Shown here: piece after piece, positions 28,383 through 38,121 of the stretch
Layout of the letters: every line of letters starts with the position of its first letter
How positions within the stretch are numbered: position 1 is the first letter of the stretch
Virus record (IMG/VR): IMGVR_UViG_3300048839_001590
Location: 1 to 38,209 of that record
DNA from: a virus
DNA length: 38,209 bases
Direction: 5' to 3' (one strand)
Notes under the pieces: model-generated
The model's input: the letters and a program-made list of their open reading frames with translations, nothing else
What the model was told of the DNA's origin: nothing
Databases searched by the model: none
Translations under genes and position numbers: made by a program

Positions 28383-31300
28383 GCGATTTTGATCCCGTTG
28401 AAATAGAAATTAACCTCAAGCAGAATGTAGAGGTTGAAGGTGAAAAAGCTGCGAAGAGTATTGATGACATTTCTGGTGCATCCAAGCAGATGCAGGAGAA
28501 TGTAAAGGAGAATATTGCCATCCAGAAAAAAGTGATATCAGAACTTAAAGCTTCTCTTGCTGAAGTAACCAAGGAGTTTAATAAGTTTAATATTGCAACT
28601 CATGACGAGGATCAGCTTGCTCAACGCCAAAAGCTCTCTAAGGCAGTAAGAGAGCTAAAGATTGAGCTCAAGGGCGAAGAAGCCGCCCTGGTGGAATTAG
28701 GGAAGAAGTCAGAAACATCCGCCGTTAAAATGAAAACTCTCGAGACCAGGATTCGGGAAACCCGAGAGGCAATGGCCGCCCTAAAGCTCGAGGGAAAAGA
28801 AAATACCAAGGAATACTCTGAGCTTGAGAAACGACTTGGACTGCTTGGCACGGCTTACAGGGAAGTATTCAACACCCAAAAAGCCTTGTCTACCGGGGGA
28901 TCTCAGATGGAAGGGGTACTTTCAGGGATTAGCGCCCTCTCCGGATTGCTTTCAGCCGGTGCAGGTGCATTTGGCCTGGTGAATGCCGAGAGTGAGAATT
29001 TCGCCAAGATCCAGACGAAGGTTCAATCACTGATGGCCATCACCATCGGGCTGCAGCAGATCAGCAACACCCTCCATGCTACAAGCGCCTTCAGGATCAC
29101 CACCGTGACCAAGGCAAAGCAGTTATGGGCCGTGTCCTCTACAAGGCTGGCCGTGGCGCTTGGTATCAGCAATGTGGCCGCTAAGGCCCTGATGGCAACT
29201 CTTACCCTTGGGCTTTCTGTGGCCATAACTGCTATTGTTGCTATCATTGGCAAATTCATAAGCAAGCAAAAGGAAGCCGCTAAGGAGCAGAAAAAGATTA
29301 CCGAAGCAGTTGCCGAGGCCTCAGGGGAGCAGGTAACGGCTTTTGAGAAGCTTAAAAAGGGATATGAATCCCTCGAGGGAGACATCAAGGCACAGACTAA
29401 GTTCATCGAGGACAATAAGAGTGAGTTTGAGAAGCTTGGCGTTGCCATTACCGGTGTTAATGATGCGGAACTTCTATTCAGCAATGAAGGGACAGATGCT
29501 TTTCGCACAGCAGTAATGGAACGGGCCAAAAGTCTTGCTCTAATGGAGATGGCTGCCGAAAGGTATAAAGAGATTGTTTCCAAACAGATGCGCCTGAAAA
29601 CCATGAGTGATACCAAGACCAGATATACTACGTCTGGTCCGATGGGTAGCGGGGGGACCGGTTATGAGGTTGAAAATAAGTCCAAAACCAAGCTTAAAGA
29701 AGATATAGATAGGGATATTAAGGCGTGGCAGAGAATGATAGACGAGGCTCTCGGCCATGATAAGAATGCTGCAAATGCATTATCTGGTGGTGGTTTAAGC
29801 GCGTTTAACAAAAACAAAGACGACGAAGACAAAAAAAGAGAGAAAGAGAAAGAGAAGGCAAGGGAGGCTGCAGAGAAGCTTGCTAAAATGAGTGTTGATT
29901 TCCAGGGGGAAATTGATGCGGCAGTTGTGGCAGCTATGCAGGAAGGTGCCGCTAAGAAAGAAGCAGAATTGAAAGCGCAATATGATCGGCAAATTGCTAT
30001 CATAGATCAAAAACTTAAGGAGGTTGCCGATCTCGAAAAGATAACAGGCAAGCCCGCCACCGAGCAGCGCTCGCTTCTAAAAAATTGGGCAGATTCCGTA
30101 AAGACAAAATATGAGGCCGAGCTGCAGCAGCTAAGAAGTGTTGCCTCCTCTGAGGTCAGCGAAATGTGGAACGATATCGACCAGCGGTTCCGCAGCCGCC
30201 TCGAAAAGCAGCTTGCCGATGTTAATGCTTTTTATGATCAGCGTAAAGCTGATCTTAGAGATCATTATACTGATCAGGATATGATCGCTGAGACATCTGC
30301 AGAATTGGAGAAGAAAAGACAGAAAGAGCTTTCACTTGTGTTGATAAGTTATGAACTTGAGAGGATTGATTTTACAACACAGATAGATCTTCGTAGGCAG
30401 CAACTTAAAAACAGAGGTGTTCTGCTTGAGACTCAAAAGCAGGAGAATCTACTGAAGATTGAAAAGCGAGGGGCTGAAGAGAGGCTACTCAAGCTACGTG
30501 AGCTGGAACTGGCAGGAGAAGACGTGTCAGATGAGATCACTCAGGTAACTCTCGACATTCAGGAGATGAACGCCGAACTCGATGATATCCCTCTACGAAA
30601 ACTCCAGGAGGCCCTTTCCTCGTTACAAAAGATTGCAGGTACGCTCTCTGGCCTCGGAGGCGATGTTGGTGAAGTTTTTGGAGCGGTTGGCAAGGCTGTC
30701 AATACTATATCGGTATCGCTTGATGAGAGCTCCACTAAGATGGATAAAGTCGAGGCCGGAATATCGTCAGTAGTTGATATAATAAATATGCTTTCTCAGG
30801 CTGCGAAACAAAGGAGGCAGGTAGAAAAAGAGTATTATGAGAACCAGATAGCTCTTGCTCATGAATATGCCCTGGCACTTAATGATCAGCTTCGCCTTCA
30901 GAGTGAGCTCTCCGGATCTGGCTTTGTCAATGATTATGCCGGGAGGTTAAACGATGGTTTTGGTGCGCTCACAGATGCAACCCGAGGCTATCAGGATGCT
31001 CTGGATAAGCTCTCCGGAGCAAGGGCTAAAACGGACCTGAAAAACGCAATAGACTGGGGGAATGTTGGAAAAGGAGCGGCCTCAGGAGCCGGAATAGGGG
31101 CTGCTGTGGGCTCTTTTATCCCTGTTATAGGCCCAGCAGTCGGAGCCATTGTCGGAGGGCTTATCGGCGGCATAGCAGGGCTCTTTGGTGGTAAGAAGAA
31201 AAAGGAGATGTTTGGGGGCCTGCTTGATGTCTTCCCTGAGCTCGTGGATGCAACCGGCAACATTAATAAAGAGCTGGCTCAAACTCTTATCTCTACCAAC

Positions 31301-32020
31301 CAGGTCGATGACAAAACTAAACAGCTTTTACAGAATGCTCTTGACTGGGCCGGGGCAATAGAGGAGGCAAGAGCGCAGATCAAAGAAGTAGTAACCTCTC
31401 TGGCCGGAGACATAGGAAACTCTCTGCAGAGTGCTATCGTCGATGCCTGGAAGGCCGGAGAAGACGCAAGTGCAAGGATGTTTGATGCAGCATCTGCCAG
31501 TATGGAGAAATTCATTGAGGATCTTCTGTATTCAACAATCTTCGCTGACGTGTTTGATGAATTTGCCGATCGCCTGGCCGCCTCACTGGATCCTCTCTCC
31601 GGAGATCAGGATATTCTGGATGATTATGACTGGCTCATGGACGAGGTTGGTAAGCGTGATGATGCATATATCGCCTTGATGGATTCAATTAAGAAAAGAG
31701 CGGGCGAGGCAGGATACGACATGTGGGGATCCGATGAAGGTCCGGGGCGCCAGGCAACAGCCAAAGGTATCGCCGCTGCGAGCCAGGATAGTATTGATGA
31801 CCTTTCAGGGCGCGTTACATCAATTCAGGGAATTGTCGCTGATATCCGCGCTCTTGGCCGCCAGAGCTATGAGATCGAGCGCGAAAGGGCAGTGTTCTCG
31901 GCAATGATGCACAGCCAGCTTGAAGCGATAGCTGACAATACCTCTTACTGTCGGTACCTGGAAGATGTCAGCAAGAACCTCGATGATATAAACACTAAAG
32001 GAGTAAAAGTCAGATCATGA
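28379..32020 (+). CDS. Tape measure protein
   Basis: The 1213-residue protein has the usual composition: long charged coiled coils at both ends (KQMQENVKENIAIQKKVISEL, KREKEKEKAREAAEKLAKM) and two hydrophobic segments, one near residue 280 (ALMATLTLGLSVAITAIVAII) and one glycine-rich near residue 910 (GAGIGAAVGSFIPVIGPAVG, VGGLIGGIAGLFGG). It sets tail length and probably takes part in DNA passage. With about 0.15 nm per residue a tail near 180 nm is expected. Its start ATGA overlaps the chaperone stop. Confidence 0.93.
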   Translation: MSDFDPVEIEINLKQNVEVEGEKAAKSIDDISGASKQMQENVKENIAIQKKVISELKASLAEVTKEFNKFNIATHDEDQLAQRQKLSKAVRELKIELKGEEAALVELGKKSETSAVKMKTLETRIRETREAMAALKLEGKENTKEYSELEKRLGLLGTAYREVFNTQKALSTGGSQMEGVLSGISALSGLLSAGAGAFGLVNAESENFAKIQTKVQSLMAITIGLQQISNTLHATSAFRITTVTKAKQLWAVSSTRLAVALGISNVAAKALMATLTLGLSVAITAIVAIIGKFISKQKEAAKEQKKITEAVAEASGEQVTAFEKLKKGYESLEGDIKAQTKFIEDNKSEFEKLGVAITGVNDAELLFSNEGTDAFRTAVMERAKSLALMEMAAERYKEIVSKQMRLKTMSDTKTRYTTSGPMGSGGTGYEVENKSKTKLKEDIDRDIKAWQRMIDEALGHDKNAANALSGGGLSAFNKNKDDEDKKREKEKEKAREAAEKLAKMSVDFQGEIDAAVVAAMQEGAAKKEAELKAQYDRQIAIIDQKLKEVADLEKITGKPATEQRSLLKNWADSVKTKYEAELQQLRSVASSEVSEMWNDIDQRFRSRLEKQLADVNAFYDQRKADLRDHYTDQDMIAETSAELEKKRQKELSLVLISYELERIDFTTQIDLRRQQLKNRGVLLETQKQENLLKIEKRGAEERLLKLRELELAGEDVSDEITQVTLDIQEMNAELDDIPLRKLQEALSSLQKIAGTLSGLGGDVGEVFGAVGKAVNTISVSLDESSTKMDKVEAGISSVVDIINMLSQAAKQRRQVEKEYYENQIALAHEYALALNDQLRLQSELSGSGFVNDYAGRLNDGFGALTDATRGYQDALDKLSGARAKTDLKNAIDWGNVGKGAASGAGIGAAVGSFIPVIGPAVGAIVGGLIGGIAGLFGGKKKKEMFGGLLDVFPELVDATGNINKELAQTLISTNQVDDKTKQLLQNALDWAGAIEEARAQIKEVVTSLAGDIGNSLQSAIVDAWKAGEDASARMFDAASASMEKFIEDLLYSTIFADVFDEFADRLAASLDPLSGDQDILDDYDWLMDEVGKRDDAYIALMDSIKKRAGEAGYDMWGSDEGPGRQATAKGIAAASQDSIDDLSGRVTSIQGIVADIRALGRQSYEIERERAVFSAMMHSQLEAIADNTSYCRYLEDVSKNLDDINTKGVKVRS

Positions 32021-32883
32021 CAGGAGCCTGCATAATTGACGGAGTTGACATCTACACCCTAGGCGCTTTTATCTGCAGGGGAGGCGATAATGATTTTATT
32101 TCACTTCCTGCGCGCAAGGATCCTGCAGAAAACGATTGGCCAGAGCTGGATGGAGCAGAGGTTGACAATAACGACCCGGTGTTTGCCGCAAAAAAAGTAA
32201 CGGTTAAATACTATCTAAAGGGCGATCAACTGACGTTTGTTAGCCGACTGAGTGATTTTATGGCCCTCCATAACCAATCCGGGAACCGGTCTGTATATAT
32301 CCGGGAGTTTGATAAGACTTTTCTGATGCGCTTTATTGAGGTCTCTGGCTACAGTCAAAAACATGGGTTTTCGTCTTCCGGAGATAAAAGCACTTACATT
32401 GATGTGGTTTACTCCATGGACGACCCACTACAGTTCCTGTCCCCCCTGATCATTCTCCCAGAAGGTTGGCGGCCCTCTGACACACTTGTCACAGTGAACG
32501 GGGTAGACCTGGCTGAGTTCGGGATAATTGTAAATGATATCTATTCCTCTGCCCTGAAGTTTGGTACACGGGAAGGAATAATAACAGAGAGCCAGTACCG
32601 GAGCGGACTCACGGCGGATGTTGGATTAACCCCCAAAAGAAAAAAGCAACCGATTAAGATAGTCTGTACGATGATCTGCTCTGACCGTGATGAATTCCTG
32701 CACAACTATTCTGCCCTATGGAACCTGATTTCATCAGGTGTTATCTCTGTTCATCTCCCTGCAATTGATCTGCAGTGTTACTACTCCACTATGAGCAGCT
32801 TTGAAAAACGTCCCTGGTCAACCGGCCGGGCGCAGGCCAAGTTCACACTCGATCTGTATGCTAATGTTTACGAACCAATTTAA
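32017..32883 (+). CDS. Distal tail protein (Dit-like)
   Basis: The 288-residue protein follows the tape measure with an ATGA overlap. It starts MTGACIIDGVDIYTLGAFICRGG, and a second half starts TLVTVNGVDLAEFGIIVND, so the same type of motif (DGVDIYTLGAF / NGVDLAEFGII) opens both halves, suggesting an internal duplication. Strand-rich segments (VTVKYYLKGDQLTFVSRL) agree with a Dit ring protein that joins the tube to the tail tip. Family assignment comes from position and pattern. Confidence 0.75.
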   Translation: MTGACIIDGVDIYTLGAFICRGGDNDFISLPARKDPAENDWPELDGAEVDNNDPVFAAKKVTVKYYLKGDQLTFVSRLSDFMALHNQSGNRSVYIREFDKTFLMRFIEVSGYSQKHGFSSSGDKSTYIDVVYSMDDPLQFLSPLIILPEGWRPSDTLVTVNGVDLAEFGIIVNDIYSSALKFGTREGIITESQYRSGLTADVGLTPKRKKQPIKIVCTMICSDRDEFLHNYSALWNLISSGVISVHLPAIDLQCYYSTMSSFEKRPWSTGRAQAKFTLDLYANVYEPI

Positions 32884-32892
32884 TTGAACCTT

Positions 32893-35800
32893 ATGAAGAT
32901 CTATAATAGCCTTGATGTCGAGATCCTTGATGTGCCTGTTACCGATAGCAGCTACAGGTATCGAAGCCTGCAGGAAATAAGTACACTTACATTGTATTTC
33001 CGGCACACTGAGTTTGTAGACATTCCTGTGGGGTCCTATTGCTCCTTCCAGGGAGAGACGTTCACCCTGGAAGATCCTGTAAATTTCAAAAAGCATGGAG
33101 AGAGAAACTTTGAATACACACTCTCTCTCGAGAGCGCCTGGGCAAGATCCCGGCGGTATAAGATCAGGAACATTGTGGACGGAAGGCTAAAGTTTAATCT
33201 CACAGCAACTCCTGCCGATCATCTTCAGCTCGTAGTGGATAACATGAACCTTCGGGATAGCGGGTGGAGCGTTGGAATGTGCATCACAGGGGTAGAGAAA
33301 TTTATTTCCTACAGCCACGTTTACTGCCAGGCAGCACTGTCGATGATAGCCGATGAGTTTGACTCGGAGTGGGAAGTAAATGGCAAGGAGATAAGCCTTC
33401 GCCGGGTTGAATATAATAAAGAAGCCCCGCTGGAACTCTCATATGGCCGCGGTAACGGGTTTAAACCCGGAGTGGGTAGAATGAATTATAATGGCTCTAA
33501 GCCGGTGGAGGTTCTCTATGTTCAGGGAGGTACCAGGAATATCGATTTTAGTAAGTATGGATCTCATGAGCTATTACTACCCAAAAGTCAGCAACTGGTC
33601 TATGAAGGTAGGACCTACGAAACCGACGCAGACGGACTCTCGGTTACCAGGGCAGATAAGCCCGTGGTGTTAAACAGCGAAGACAGTCTGGATCTATCGC
33701 ATATTTATCCCTCCAGAGTGGGGACCATCAGCTCGGTTGAGATAATTAATGCCGAGGACCACTTTTATGATATTCTGGACAGTTCAATACCGGTGGATCT
33801 GGATTACTCCCAGTACAGGACCGCAGGTGAAAAGGCTACCATTATATTCCAGTCAGGGATCCTCTCCGGAAGAGAATTCGACATTGAGCAGACTGATGCT
33901 GCCCTTACAGGCTATGTACACGCACAGCGGCGCTTTAAGATCGTTCCTCAGGAGATCGACGGGCAGACAATGCCAAATGAAACCTTCTCCCCTGTAGTGG
34001 GCGATAAATACGCTGTATTTGGAATACAGCTTCCTGATGCTTATATATCTGATGACGCTACCGAGTCAGGTGCCAGCTGGGATATGTTTCGTGAGGCGGT
34101 TAAGTACCTTTATGAAAATGAGGATCCCAAGTTCAGTTTCACCGGTGAGCTGGACGGAATCTGGGCAAAGCAGAACTGGCTCACGGTAGGTGGAAAGATC
34201 AAGGTCGGGGGTTATGTCAGCTTCAGCGACACCCAGTTTGAGCCCGCAGGGGTTCTTGTCAGGATCATCGGTGTAAAGGACCTTGTAAACAATCCCTATT
34301 TTCCTGTTCTGGAGCTTTCAAATTCCGTAACGGGAAGAAGCATTGTTAATGATCTGAGAAAGATAAAGGCAAATGAAGTCGTAACAGAAGGGCTCCACAA
34401 GGAGGCGATCAGTTTTACTAAACGCCGCTTTCGCGATGCACAGGAAACTATCCGGATGATCGAAGCTGCATTCTCGAATTTCTCCGGTTCTATCAATCCT
34501 GTAACAGTCCAGACAATGGCTCTTCTTGTAGGAGATGAAAGCCTGCAGTTGCGCTTTGTCGATGATATGGCAACCCCTATTCAAGTAGCCCATAATATTT
34601 CGTTTGATCCCGGCACCAAGGTACTGACCAGCCCTGCAGGTATTATCCAGCATATGACCCTCGGAATTTCTACTATATCTTCCTCTCATGCTGCAGGAGA
34701 ATATAAGTTCTGGTCGGTGGCCCTATATGAGAGTCCCGCACTCGCGGAAGGCGATAAGAGCTATTACCTTTATGCCAAGGTCAGCAAGTCAGATCAGACA
34801 GGAATCTTTCTTTTGAGCGAAGCAGCTATCGCTATCGAGTCGGTAGCGGGCTATTATCATCTGCTTATTGGGATCCTTAATATGGAAAACGATGAAGGTG
34901 ATCGTAGCTATGTCGATTTGTATGGGTATTCCGAGATATTGCCCGGAAGGATAACAACTGACAAAATTACCTCTGCGGATGGGACTACTTTTATTGATCT
35001 TATCAATAAGGTTATCCAGGGCAAGTTTTCATTTCAGGCTGGCACGTCCGGGTATGAGAATCTCACCGACAAGCCCGATCTTAGTCCATTTGCTCTGGAA
35101 GCCGAGGTTGATACAATAGTGGCGAACCTTCAGGAACAGATAGATGGACAGATTACAACTTACTTTGACACTTACGTGCCATCTCTTGCCAACGCACCTG
35201 CTTCAGGATGGGCTACGGATCTGATAAAGGATACCCATCTGGGCGATCTCTTCTATAATAAAGATACAGGACTTGGCTACCGGTTTTCTAAGACCGGAGC
35301 AGTTTACTCCTGGGAGCTTCTTAAAGATACAGATGTAGCACTTGCACTTGCTAATGCTGCAACCGCCCAGGACACAGCAGATGGCAAGCGAAGAGTTTTT
35401 ACAGCCCAACCAACCACTCCTTACGATCTGGGTGACCTATGGAGCCAGGGAGCCGCAGGCGATCTTATGAAGTGTATCACAGCTCGAGCATCGGGCGGTT
35501 ATGTAGCAGGAGATTGGGACAAGGCTTCGAAATATACCGATGATACTGCCGCCAATATTGCGATGTCATCTGCAGATAACGCTAATTTACTCGCGAAAGC
35601 TACTGGCTATGGTAAAATGTTGTATAGAGATCCCTCTTTCATTGCCGGTTATAACTCAACCGTACCATATAATAATGAGGGTAATGGAACGGTCACTCAT
35701 GCTTTAACAAATCAAATCGATTCCCCGAATTTCGGAACAACAGGGCATGATCTTTCAATAACATATACTGCAGGCGCAGGTGGGGCGAGTCCTGGCTACG

Positions 35801-37419
35801 GAGGATTCTATTTTAGTACTCCAGCACGACCTAATGCTATTCTGGTTTGTCGTTTTTATGCAAACATTCCAATTGGGAGAAGTGTGTTTTTTGCCTCAAA
35901 CGCGACAGGAACCGGGTCATCTCAGCATTGGTTAACGCCAACACTTGGAACGGGACGATTCGAGGAATATATTTCCCTGGTCAAATGTGGTTACGACGGC
36001 GTCTTCAGCACCACTCATTTTTATTATATTAACGGGGGTGGTGATTCAACGTTTACCTGGTATGTGTCATTTGCCACGGTTTATGACCTTACAAATTCCG
36101 ATGTACCCTCGCTTGATGCCGCTATTGCCGCTGCTCTGGCGAAAGCCACGGAGGCTGATTATCTAAAGGAGGCATTTGCGAATAACACAACTATCCAGGG
36201 AGGGCTGCTATCGTCAACAATTATTCGTCTTGGCGCCGTTAACCAGGCAGGCACATGGGTTGAGAAGGCGGGCATTAACGGAGCTGCAGGCACAGCGAAT
36301 ACTCCACGACATTATGCAGGAGGATCCCTGGCCGCCGCAGTTGCCCGCGTAGCTGGTGATGTCAACGGTGCAAAGTATGTCGTTACCGACGGCGGGAAAG
36401 TATTCGCCATCGATGTTCAGCTCGCCGGAAGCTTTAAGACCGCCGCAAGTGGCGAAAGGATTGAGCTGGATCAGACAAGCAAGTCGGTAATCATTTACGA
36501 TGCAGCTAATGTGCCAAAAACGATCATCACCTCCTCAGTTATTCCCTCGCTTGCATCCCTGCTTGAGAACTCCTCAAGTAGCGTTAATGCGGCAGTCCAG
36601 GCATCTGCAGGGGTATACTCTGAAGGCAGCGATTATGACACTCAGTATTCTGCAATTCTCACTCTGCCCTCATCGGGGAGTAACTACACTATTTTGATTC
36701 CTCAAATAGCCTGCACCTGTACAGCCACTGACTGGGGAGAAGGAGGAGAAGAGCTTGATCGCGGGGCGTCCAGTTATGTAAGTGCCTTTCTTGTTAAACC
36801 AGATAGTAGCGAAGTCTTTCTTGGCGGCCTATCGGCTGGAGCAACAGGCGCCCCAGGCAACGAATATGATTATCAGAACGCAACAATACCCGCTCAACAA
36901 TTTTCCGGCATGACCGCGGGAGACTATAAAATCAAATTGACCGCCCAGGCTTATTCCGCCAATGTATTTGCGAGTGCAGAATGTGACATCGCAATAGTAG
37001 TGCCTAATAACACCCTCTCCGGAGAGAGCGTGGTTTCAGTCAGCAGGATCTTCCGTGACGGTATGTTCCTGATCACCGATGCATCACATTATCACTATAT
37101 CAGTCCAACAGCTAATATCGTGAAGAATGATCTGATCAAAGGGTTCGGGGCCCTTGCAGCAGCATCCGTCCAATCAAATGGGAATTTATCTAACTGTTTT
37201 AATAGCATAATAAGCAACGTAACCGCGCATGGTGGAGGGCTTTATACAATTACCCACAACCTTGGGCACATAAACTACTGCCCGCTTGTAACAGTGTCGG
37301 GTGATGGTAACTACACGGCAATGGTATTAAATGTAGGGATAAATAGCTTCCAGGTGAGAACAAGAAGCGCAGGTACGGGCACTAATCTTAATTTTTATGT
37401 ACAAATAGCGGGGAGCTGA
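32893..37419 (+). CDS. Tail tip / tail-associated receptor-binding protein
   Basis: ATG 32893 gives 1508 residues starting MKIYNSLDVEILDVPV; a TTG at 32884 is only an upstream extension. Residues about 1-480 resemble the baseplate-hub/Tal part (LSLESAWARSRRYKIRN, GNGFKPGVGRMNYNG). A middle part with KITSADGTTFIDLINKVIQGKF is typical for the transition to fibre modules, with collagen-free helical repeats (AANIAMSSADNANLL). The C-terminal 500 residues are beta-rich, ending THNLGHINYCPLVTVSGDGN. It probably forms the tip and contacts the host surface. No DGR variable region is present. No peptidase motif was identified. Confidence 0.82.
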   Translation: MKIYNSLDVEILDVPVTDSSYRYRSLQEISTLTLYFRHTEFVDIPVGSYCSFQGETFTLEDPVNFKKHGERNFEYTLSLESAWARSRRYKIRNIVDGRLKFNLTATPADHLQLVVDNMNLRDSGWSVGMCITGVEKFISYSHVYCQAALSMIADEFDSEWEVNGKEISLRRVEYNKEAPLELSYGRGNGFKPGVGRMNYNGSKPVEVLYVQGGTRNIDFSKYGSHELLLPKSQQLVYEGRTYETDADGLSVTRADKPVVLNSEDSLDLSHIYPSRVGTISSVEIINAEDHFYDILDSSIPVDLDYSQYRTAGEKATIIFQSGILSGREFDIEQTDAALTGYVHAQRRFKIVPQEIDGQTMPNETFSPVVGDKYAVFGIQLPDAYISDDATESGASWDMFREAVKYLYENEDPKFSFTGELDGIWAKQNWLTVGGKIKVGGYVSFSDTQFEPAGVLVRIIGVKDLVNNPYFPVLELSNSVTGRSIVNDLRKIKANEVVTEGLHKEAISFTKRRFRDAQETIRMIEAAFSNFSGSINPVTVQTMALLVGDESLQLRFVDDMATPIQVAHNISFDPGTKVLTSPAGIIQHMTLGISTISSSHAAGEYKFWSVALYESPALAEGDKSYYLYAKVSKSDQTGIFLLSEAAIAIESVAGYYHLLIGILNMENDEGDRSYVDLYGYSEILPGRITTDKITSADGTTFIDLINKVIQGKFSFQAGTSGYENLTDKPDLSPFALEAEVDTIVANLQEQIDGQITTYFDTYVPSLANAPASGWATDLIKDTHLGDLFYNKDTGLGYRFSKTGAVYSWELLKDTDVALALANAATAQDTADGKRRVFTAQPTTPYDLGDLWSQGAAGDLMKCITARASGGYVAGDWDKASKYTDDTAANIAMSSADNANLLAKATGYGKMLYRDPSFIAGYNSTVPYNNEGNGTVTHALTNQIDSPNFGTTGHDLSITYTAGAGGASPGYGGFYFSTPARPNAILVCRFYANIPIGRSVFFASNATGTGSSQHWLTPTLGTGRFEEYISLVKCGYDGVFSTTHFYYINGGGDSTFTWYVSFATVYDLTNSDVPSLDAAIAAALAKATEADYLKEAFANNTTIQGGLLSSTIIRLGAVNQAGTWVEKAGINGAAGTANTPRHYAGGSLAAAVARVAGDVNGAKYVVTDGGKVFAIDVQLAGSFKTAASGERIELDQTSKSVIIYDAANVPKTIITSSVIPSLASLLENSSSSVNAAVQASAGVYSEGSDYDTQYSAILTLPSSGSNYTILIPQIACTCTATDWGEGGEELDRGASSYVSAFLVKPDSSEVFLGGLSAGATGAPGNEYDYQNATIPAQQFSGMTAGDYKIKLTAQAYSANVFASAECDIAIVVPNNTLSGESVVSVSRIFRDGMFLITDASHYHYISPTANIVKNDLIKGFGALAAASVQSNGNLSNCFNSIISNVTAHGGGLYTITHNLGHINYCPLVTVSGDGNYTAMVLNVGINSFQVRTRSAGTGTNLNFYVQIAGS

Positions 37420-37421
37420 GC

Positions 37422-37988
37422 TTAATTTAATCCGGTTCTCACAAGCTCTCGGTACTCAGCTCCGGTTATGGGAAGGAAAACAAACTTCTCGTTGAAGATG
37501 TCATAAATCTCCTGCCATTGCTTGTTCTTAAACGCGGGTATGATAAGATCATAGGCATTCTTTAAAACAGAGTTGGGAATATATCCAATGGTATCGATGT
37601 GTGGCCAGTTGATTCCATCCTGAAGGGTCCATCCATTTAAATACCTTTCAAGAACCATATCTTTACCGGTAATAAAGGCGCTATCGAGCGCATAGTTCGA
37701 CGGGTCGAGGATGTCCCATGAATTACGCATCAGAATGCCATTAACCGTATCGCGAAGGCCATCGATTATGTATAGCTTGCCTGGATTCCATCCCCATTCT
37801 TTTACCCTATAGACGATATATGTAGCCTCCTTGGCAACTTCAACCGGGGTAAGATGGGTTTCGCTTTTGCTGGTGGTCAGTGACTGCTTGCCACGAATCA
37901 TAACGTCATGCCGTATGATGGTTTCTTCTTTCTTGCAGCCTGCAGCTGCGATCAGGATAGCTGTGATCAGGATAGCGACTTTTTTCAT
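37422..37988 (-). CDS. Lipoprotein, probable lysogenic-conversion cargo
   Basis: ATG 37988 gives 188 residues with lipoprotein signal MKKVAILITAILIAAAGC followed by KKEE. A frame extension to 38033 would cross a promoter-like box and is rejected. The mature part (VAKEATYIVYRVKEWGWNP, DTVNGILMRNSWDILDPS, WQEIYDIFNEKFVFLPI) is soluble and not recognised. The gene lies alone at the right end against the tail operon with its own promoter, as expected of a moron expressed in the lysogen. A role at the cell surface, such as blocking other phages, is plausible but not shown. Confidence 0.8.
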   Translation of the reverse strand: MKKVAILITAILIAAAGCKKEETIIRHDVMIRGKQSLTTSKSETHLTPVEVAKEATYIVYRVKEWGWNPGKLYIIDGLRDTVNGILMRNSWDILDPSNYALDSAFITGKDMVLERYLNGWTLQDGINWPHIDTIGYIPNSVLKNAYDLIIPAFKNKQWQEIYDIFNEKFVFLPITGAEYRELVRTGLN

Positions 37989-38006
37989 TTGGCGTATATT
38001 TATACC

Positions 38007-38014
38007 CAAAGATA
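38007..38014 (-). promoter_or_regulatory. Bacteroidetes-type promoter box TATCTTTG
   Basis: On the minus strand TATCTTTG matches TAnnTTTG and lies about 19 bp before the lipoprotein start codon; a TTG element is present roughly 17 bp further upstream. Transcription would begin around 38000, leaving a very short leader. Confidence 0.65.
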
Positions 38015-38081
38015 AGAATCTTTTAATAATCAACTCAATGGAGAATAAATAGAATTTTAATGCCCCGGATGCGTGGAATTA

Positions 38082-38117
38082 ATGTACAATTCGTTTTAAA
38101 TTTGTGTACATTTCGTT
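38082..38117 (-). promoter_or_regulatory. Candidate right-end transposase binding sites (two copies)
   Basis: On the minus strand AACGAATTGTACAT (38082..38095) and AACGAAATGTACAC (38104..38117) are direct repeats 22 bp apart, about two helical turns. The left end has AATGAATTGTACAT in the opposite orientation (44..57). Two sites at the right and one strong at the left would be an asymmetrical end organisation as in Mu. Confidence 0.6.
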
Positions 38118-38121
38118 TTTG

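Larger units (their letters stand above)
14..38121. mobile_element. Mu-like transposable siphovirus prophage, apparently complete
   Basis: The element carries a MuA-like transposase and MuB-like ATPase at the left, Mu-type head genes in the middle and long-tailed phage genes at the right. The boundaries rest on a 5-bp direct repeat CGATT at 9..13 and 38122..38126, the target duplication length known for Mu. Removing the element restores an open reading frame on the minus strand in the host gene. Related TGTACA-centred sites lie close to both ends. No integrase, excisionase or cos-like site was seen, which fits replicative transposition. The terminal bases are not the classical TG...CA of Mu, so the exact end could be shifted by a base. 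Confidence 0.85.

Noticed and set aside
32893-37419. Possible fourth variable region in the tail-tip gene
   Set aside because: I looked for segments matching TR1 or TR2 with adenine-only differences and found none; its C-terminus ends in a different fold pattern.
14-38121. tRNA genes, CRISPR arrays, integrase or partition origin
   Set aside because: No cloverleaf, no regularly spaced repeat array and no tyrosine or serine recombinase motifs were seen. The ParB-like gene has no ParA partner.
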